From positions 1 to 14,133 of the forward strand of contig JAQTVS010000008.1 of NCBI GenBank assembly GCA_028706735.1: 14,133 nt of DNA. Direction: 5' to 3'. The position numbers and the translations under genes are program-made. This DNA comes from Thiomonas sp. Lineage in GTDB: Bacteria; Pseudomonadota; Gammaproteobacteria; Burkholderiales; Burkholderiaceae_C. Positions within the stretch are counted from its first letter, which is position 1; every line of letters starts with the position of its first letter. This document shows positions 12,676 through 14,133 of the stretch, piece after piece. The notes beneath the pieces were generated by a model, which worked only from the letters and a program-made list of their open reading frames with translations, was not told the DNA's origin and searched no databases.

Positions 12676-14133
12676 TGGCCCGCGCCCGAGGTGTGCAGAC
12701 GGCGCTGATTGCCTTCAGCATCCGCCGCCGTGGCGTGGTGCTGGCGCTGGCCGCGCTGCTGGCGGCGCTGTCTGCCTGGAGCGTGCGCGATGCCCGCACC
12801 GATGTGTTCCCGGAATTCGCCGCCAAGATGGTGAAGGTGCAGACCGAGGCCGCCGGCCTGTCGCCCGAGCAGGTGGAACTGCTGGTCACCAATCCGCTGG
12901 AAGCGGCGTCTAGCGGGCTGCTGGGGGTGAAACAGGTGGCGTCGAAAAGCCTGCCGGGCATCTCCATTTTGAAGCTGTATTTCGAAGCCGACACCAAGCT
13001 CCAGGACGACCGCTGGCGCGTCGCGCAACACCTCGCCAGCGTGCATCTGCCCGCAGGCGTGGGGCCGCCGCGGCTGATTCCATTGACCTCCAGCACCGGC
13101 ACGGTGTTGATGGCCGGGCTGACGTCGCATCGACACAGCCTGATGGAGCTGCAGTCCATCGCGCAATGGGACATCCGCCCGCAGCTCATGGCCGTGCCCG
13201 GCGTGGCCAATGTGCTGGTGTTCAGCCAGCAGGTGCGGGCGCTGCAGGTGCGGGTCGATCCGCAGGCGCTGCAGCGTTTTGATCTCGACCTGCAGCAGGT
13301 TCTCGCCGCCACACGGCGCGCCACCGGCTTGCTCGGCGGCGGCTTCATGCCCACGCCGGAGCAGCGCGTGCTGCTGGTCAGCCACGGCGCGGCCGACACC
13401 CCGCAGGCGCTGACCGACACCGTGCTGCGCGCCACGCCAGACGGCGCAATCACGCTGGGGGATGTGGCGCGGGTGGGCTATGCCGCGCTGCCCGCCATCG
13501 GCGGCGCCAGCATCAGCGGCCAGCCCGCAGTCATTCTCAAAATCCAGGAGTCCTACGGCGCCAACACCCTGCAGGTGACGCGCGGCGTGCAGGCCGTGCT
13601 GCAGCGGCATCGCGCCGCGCTCGCGGCGCAGGGCATCACCCTGCACGCCAACCTGTTCCGCCCGGCCGATTTCATCACCATCGCCATGCGCAATGTGCGC
13701 GACTCGCTGCTGCTGGGCGCCCTGCTGGTGGTGCTGGTCATTGCTCTCACCCTGCTGGACTGGCGCGCGGCGCTCATCTCCTCGCTCGCCATTCCGTTGT
13801 CGCTGCTGGCCGCTGTCACGGTGCTGGTATGGATGGGCGTGACGCTGAATGTGATGACGCTCGGCGGCCTGGCCATCGCCATCGGCGTGGTGGTGGACGA
13901 CGCGGTGATCGACGTCGAGAATATCCTGCGCCGCCTGCGCGACAACGCCGCAGCCGCACAGCCGCAGGCGCCGCTGCGCGTCGTCCTCGCCGCCTGCCTG
14001 GAGGTGCGCGGCGCGGTGGTCTACGCCACCGCCGCGGTGCTGCTGGTCATCGTGCCGGTGCTGCTGCTGCCGGGTCTATCGGGCCGCCTGTTCGCGCCAC
14101 TGGCGCAGGCGTATGCGCTGGCGGTGCTGGCCT
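12675..14133 (+). CDS. RND heavy-metal efflux pump, CzcA/CusA family (partial, runs off the window)
   Basis: The proton-driven inner-membrane pump of the tripartite system. The ATG at 12675 overlaps the adaptor stop (TGATG), and the frame is open for 486 codons to the end. It starts MARARGVQTALIAFSIRRRGVVLALAALL (TM1 about 20-38). Next comes the porter domain, with DVFPEFAAKMVKVQTEAAGLSPEQVELLVTNPLE, LPGISILKLYFE, IPLTSSTGTVL and VPGVANVLVF. TM2 follows at about 341-358, after FRPADFITIAMRNVRDSLLLG. The TM4 motif is AIAIGVVVDDAVIDVENILRRLR (from 400). Asp408 and Glu415 are at the numbers of the proton-relay residues of CzcA, but CzcA Asp402 is Ala402 here. The motif is thus not the DFG...DGA form of the Zn/Co/Cd pumps, and the substrate is open. 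About half the protein lies outside the window. Confidence 0.93.
   Translation, partial: MARARGVQTALIAFSIRRRGVVLALAALLAALSAWSVRDARTDVFPEFAAKMVKVQTEAAGLSPEQVELLVTNPLEAASSGLLGVKQVASKSLPGISILKLYFEADTKLQDDRWRVAQHLASVHLPAGVGPPRLIPLTSSTGTVLMAGLTSHRHSLMELQSIAQWDIRPQLMAVPGVANVLVFSQQVRALQVRVDPQALQRFDLDLQQVLAATRRATGLLGGGFMPTPEQRVLLVSHGAADTPQALTDTVLRATPDGAITLGDVARVGYAALPAIGGASISGQPAVILKIQESYGANTLQVTRGVQAVLQRHRAALAAQGITLHANLFRPADFITIAMRNVRDSLLLGALLVVLVIALTLLDWRAALISSLAIPLSLLAAVTVLVWMGVTLNVMTLGGLAIAIGVVVDDAVIDVENILRRLRDNAAAAQPQAPLRVVLAACLEVRGAVVYATAAVLLVIVPVLLLPGLSGRLFAPLAQAYALAVLA

Noticed and set aside
1..14133. CRISPR arrays, tRNA or rRNA genes
   Set aside because: No regularly spaced direct repeats and no tRNA- or rRNA-like sequences were seen on either strand.

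Overview
The window is GC-rich (by eye roughly 65%) and looks like a betaproteobacterial chromosome of the order Burkholderiales. Supporting signs are a fused ThiD-ThiE enzyme, a CzcCBA-type metal efflux operon with its own two-component system, and GC-rich palindromic intergenic repeats. A Thiomonas-like host is my best guess, but that is inference and not proven by the sequence.

Left part (1-4860): the 5' end of a leftward gene with a possible Tat-type leader is divergent from fabI (enoyl-ACP reductase), with a perfect inverted repeat between them. Downstream of fabI are an unrecognised lipoprotein gene with a strong ribosome binding site and a convergent CorA/ZntB-type metal transporter. 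A possible short leader ORF overlaps the zntB start codon as ATGA. Divergent from zntB is an AlkK-like medium-chain acyl-CoA ligase, whose last ~17 codons run into a palindromic repeat region (4588-4841).

Middle part (4858-7670): a frameshifted remnant with a DUF1641-like C terminus sits in otherwise gene-poor DNA. It is followed by the leftward bifunctional thiDE gene, whose leader can fold but does not match a TPP riboswitch. A rightward gene then encodes a secreted Pro/Tyr-rich protein with a His/Gly/Asn/Asp/Arg-rich tail.

Right part (7670-14133): a complete metal-resistance locus apart from the truncated pump. A CusS/CzcS-type histidine kinase and a CusR/CzcR-type response regulator run leftward and overlap by 11 nt. 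Divergently run an outer-membrane factor (CzcC-like), a periplasmic adaptor and the start of an RND pump (CzcA/CusA-like). A perfect 16-bp palindrome of the form ATGAC-N6-GTCAT, the layout of CusR/CopR boxes, lies between the two transcription units and is the likely operator for both. A ~199-bp MITE-like element with 21-bp terminal inverted repeats sits exactly at the stop codon of the outer-membrane factor, between it and the adaptor gene. It is flanked by TA (within CTAG), as expected for an IS630/Tc1-type non-autonomous element.

The most interesting signals are the MITE in the efflux operon, the CusR-like operator, and the intergenic hairpin repeat, whose two full copies show a compensatory base-pair change.
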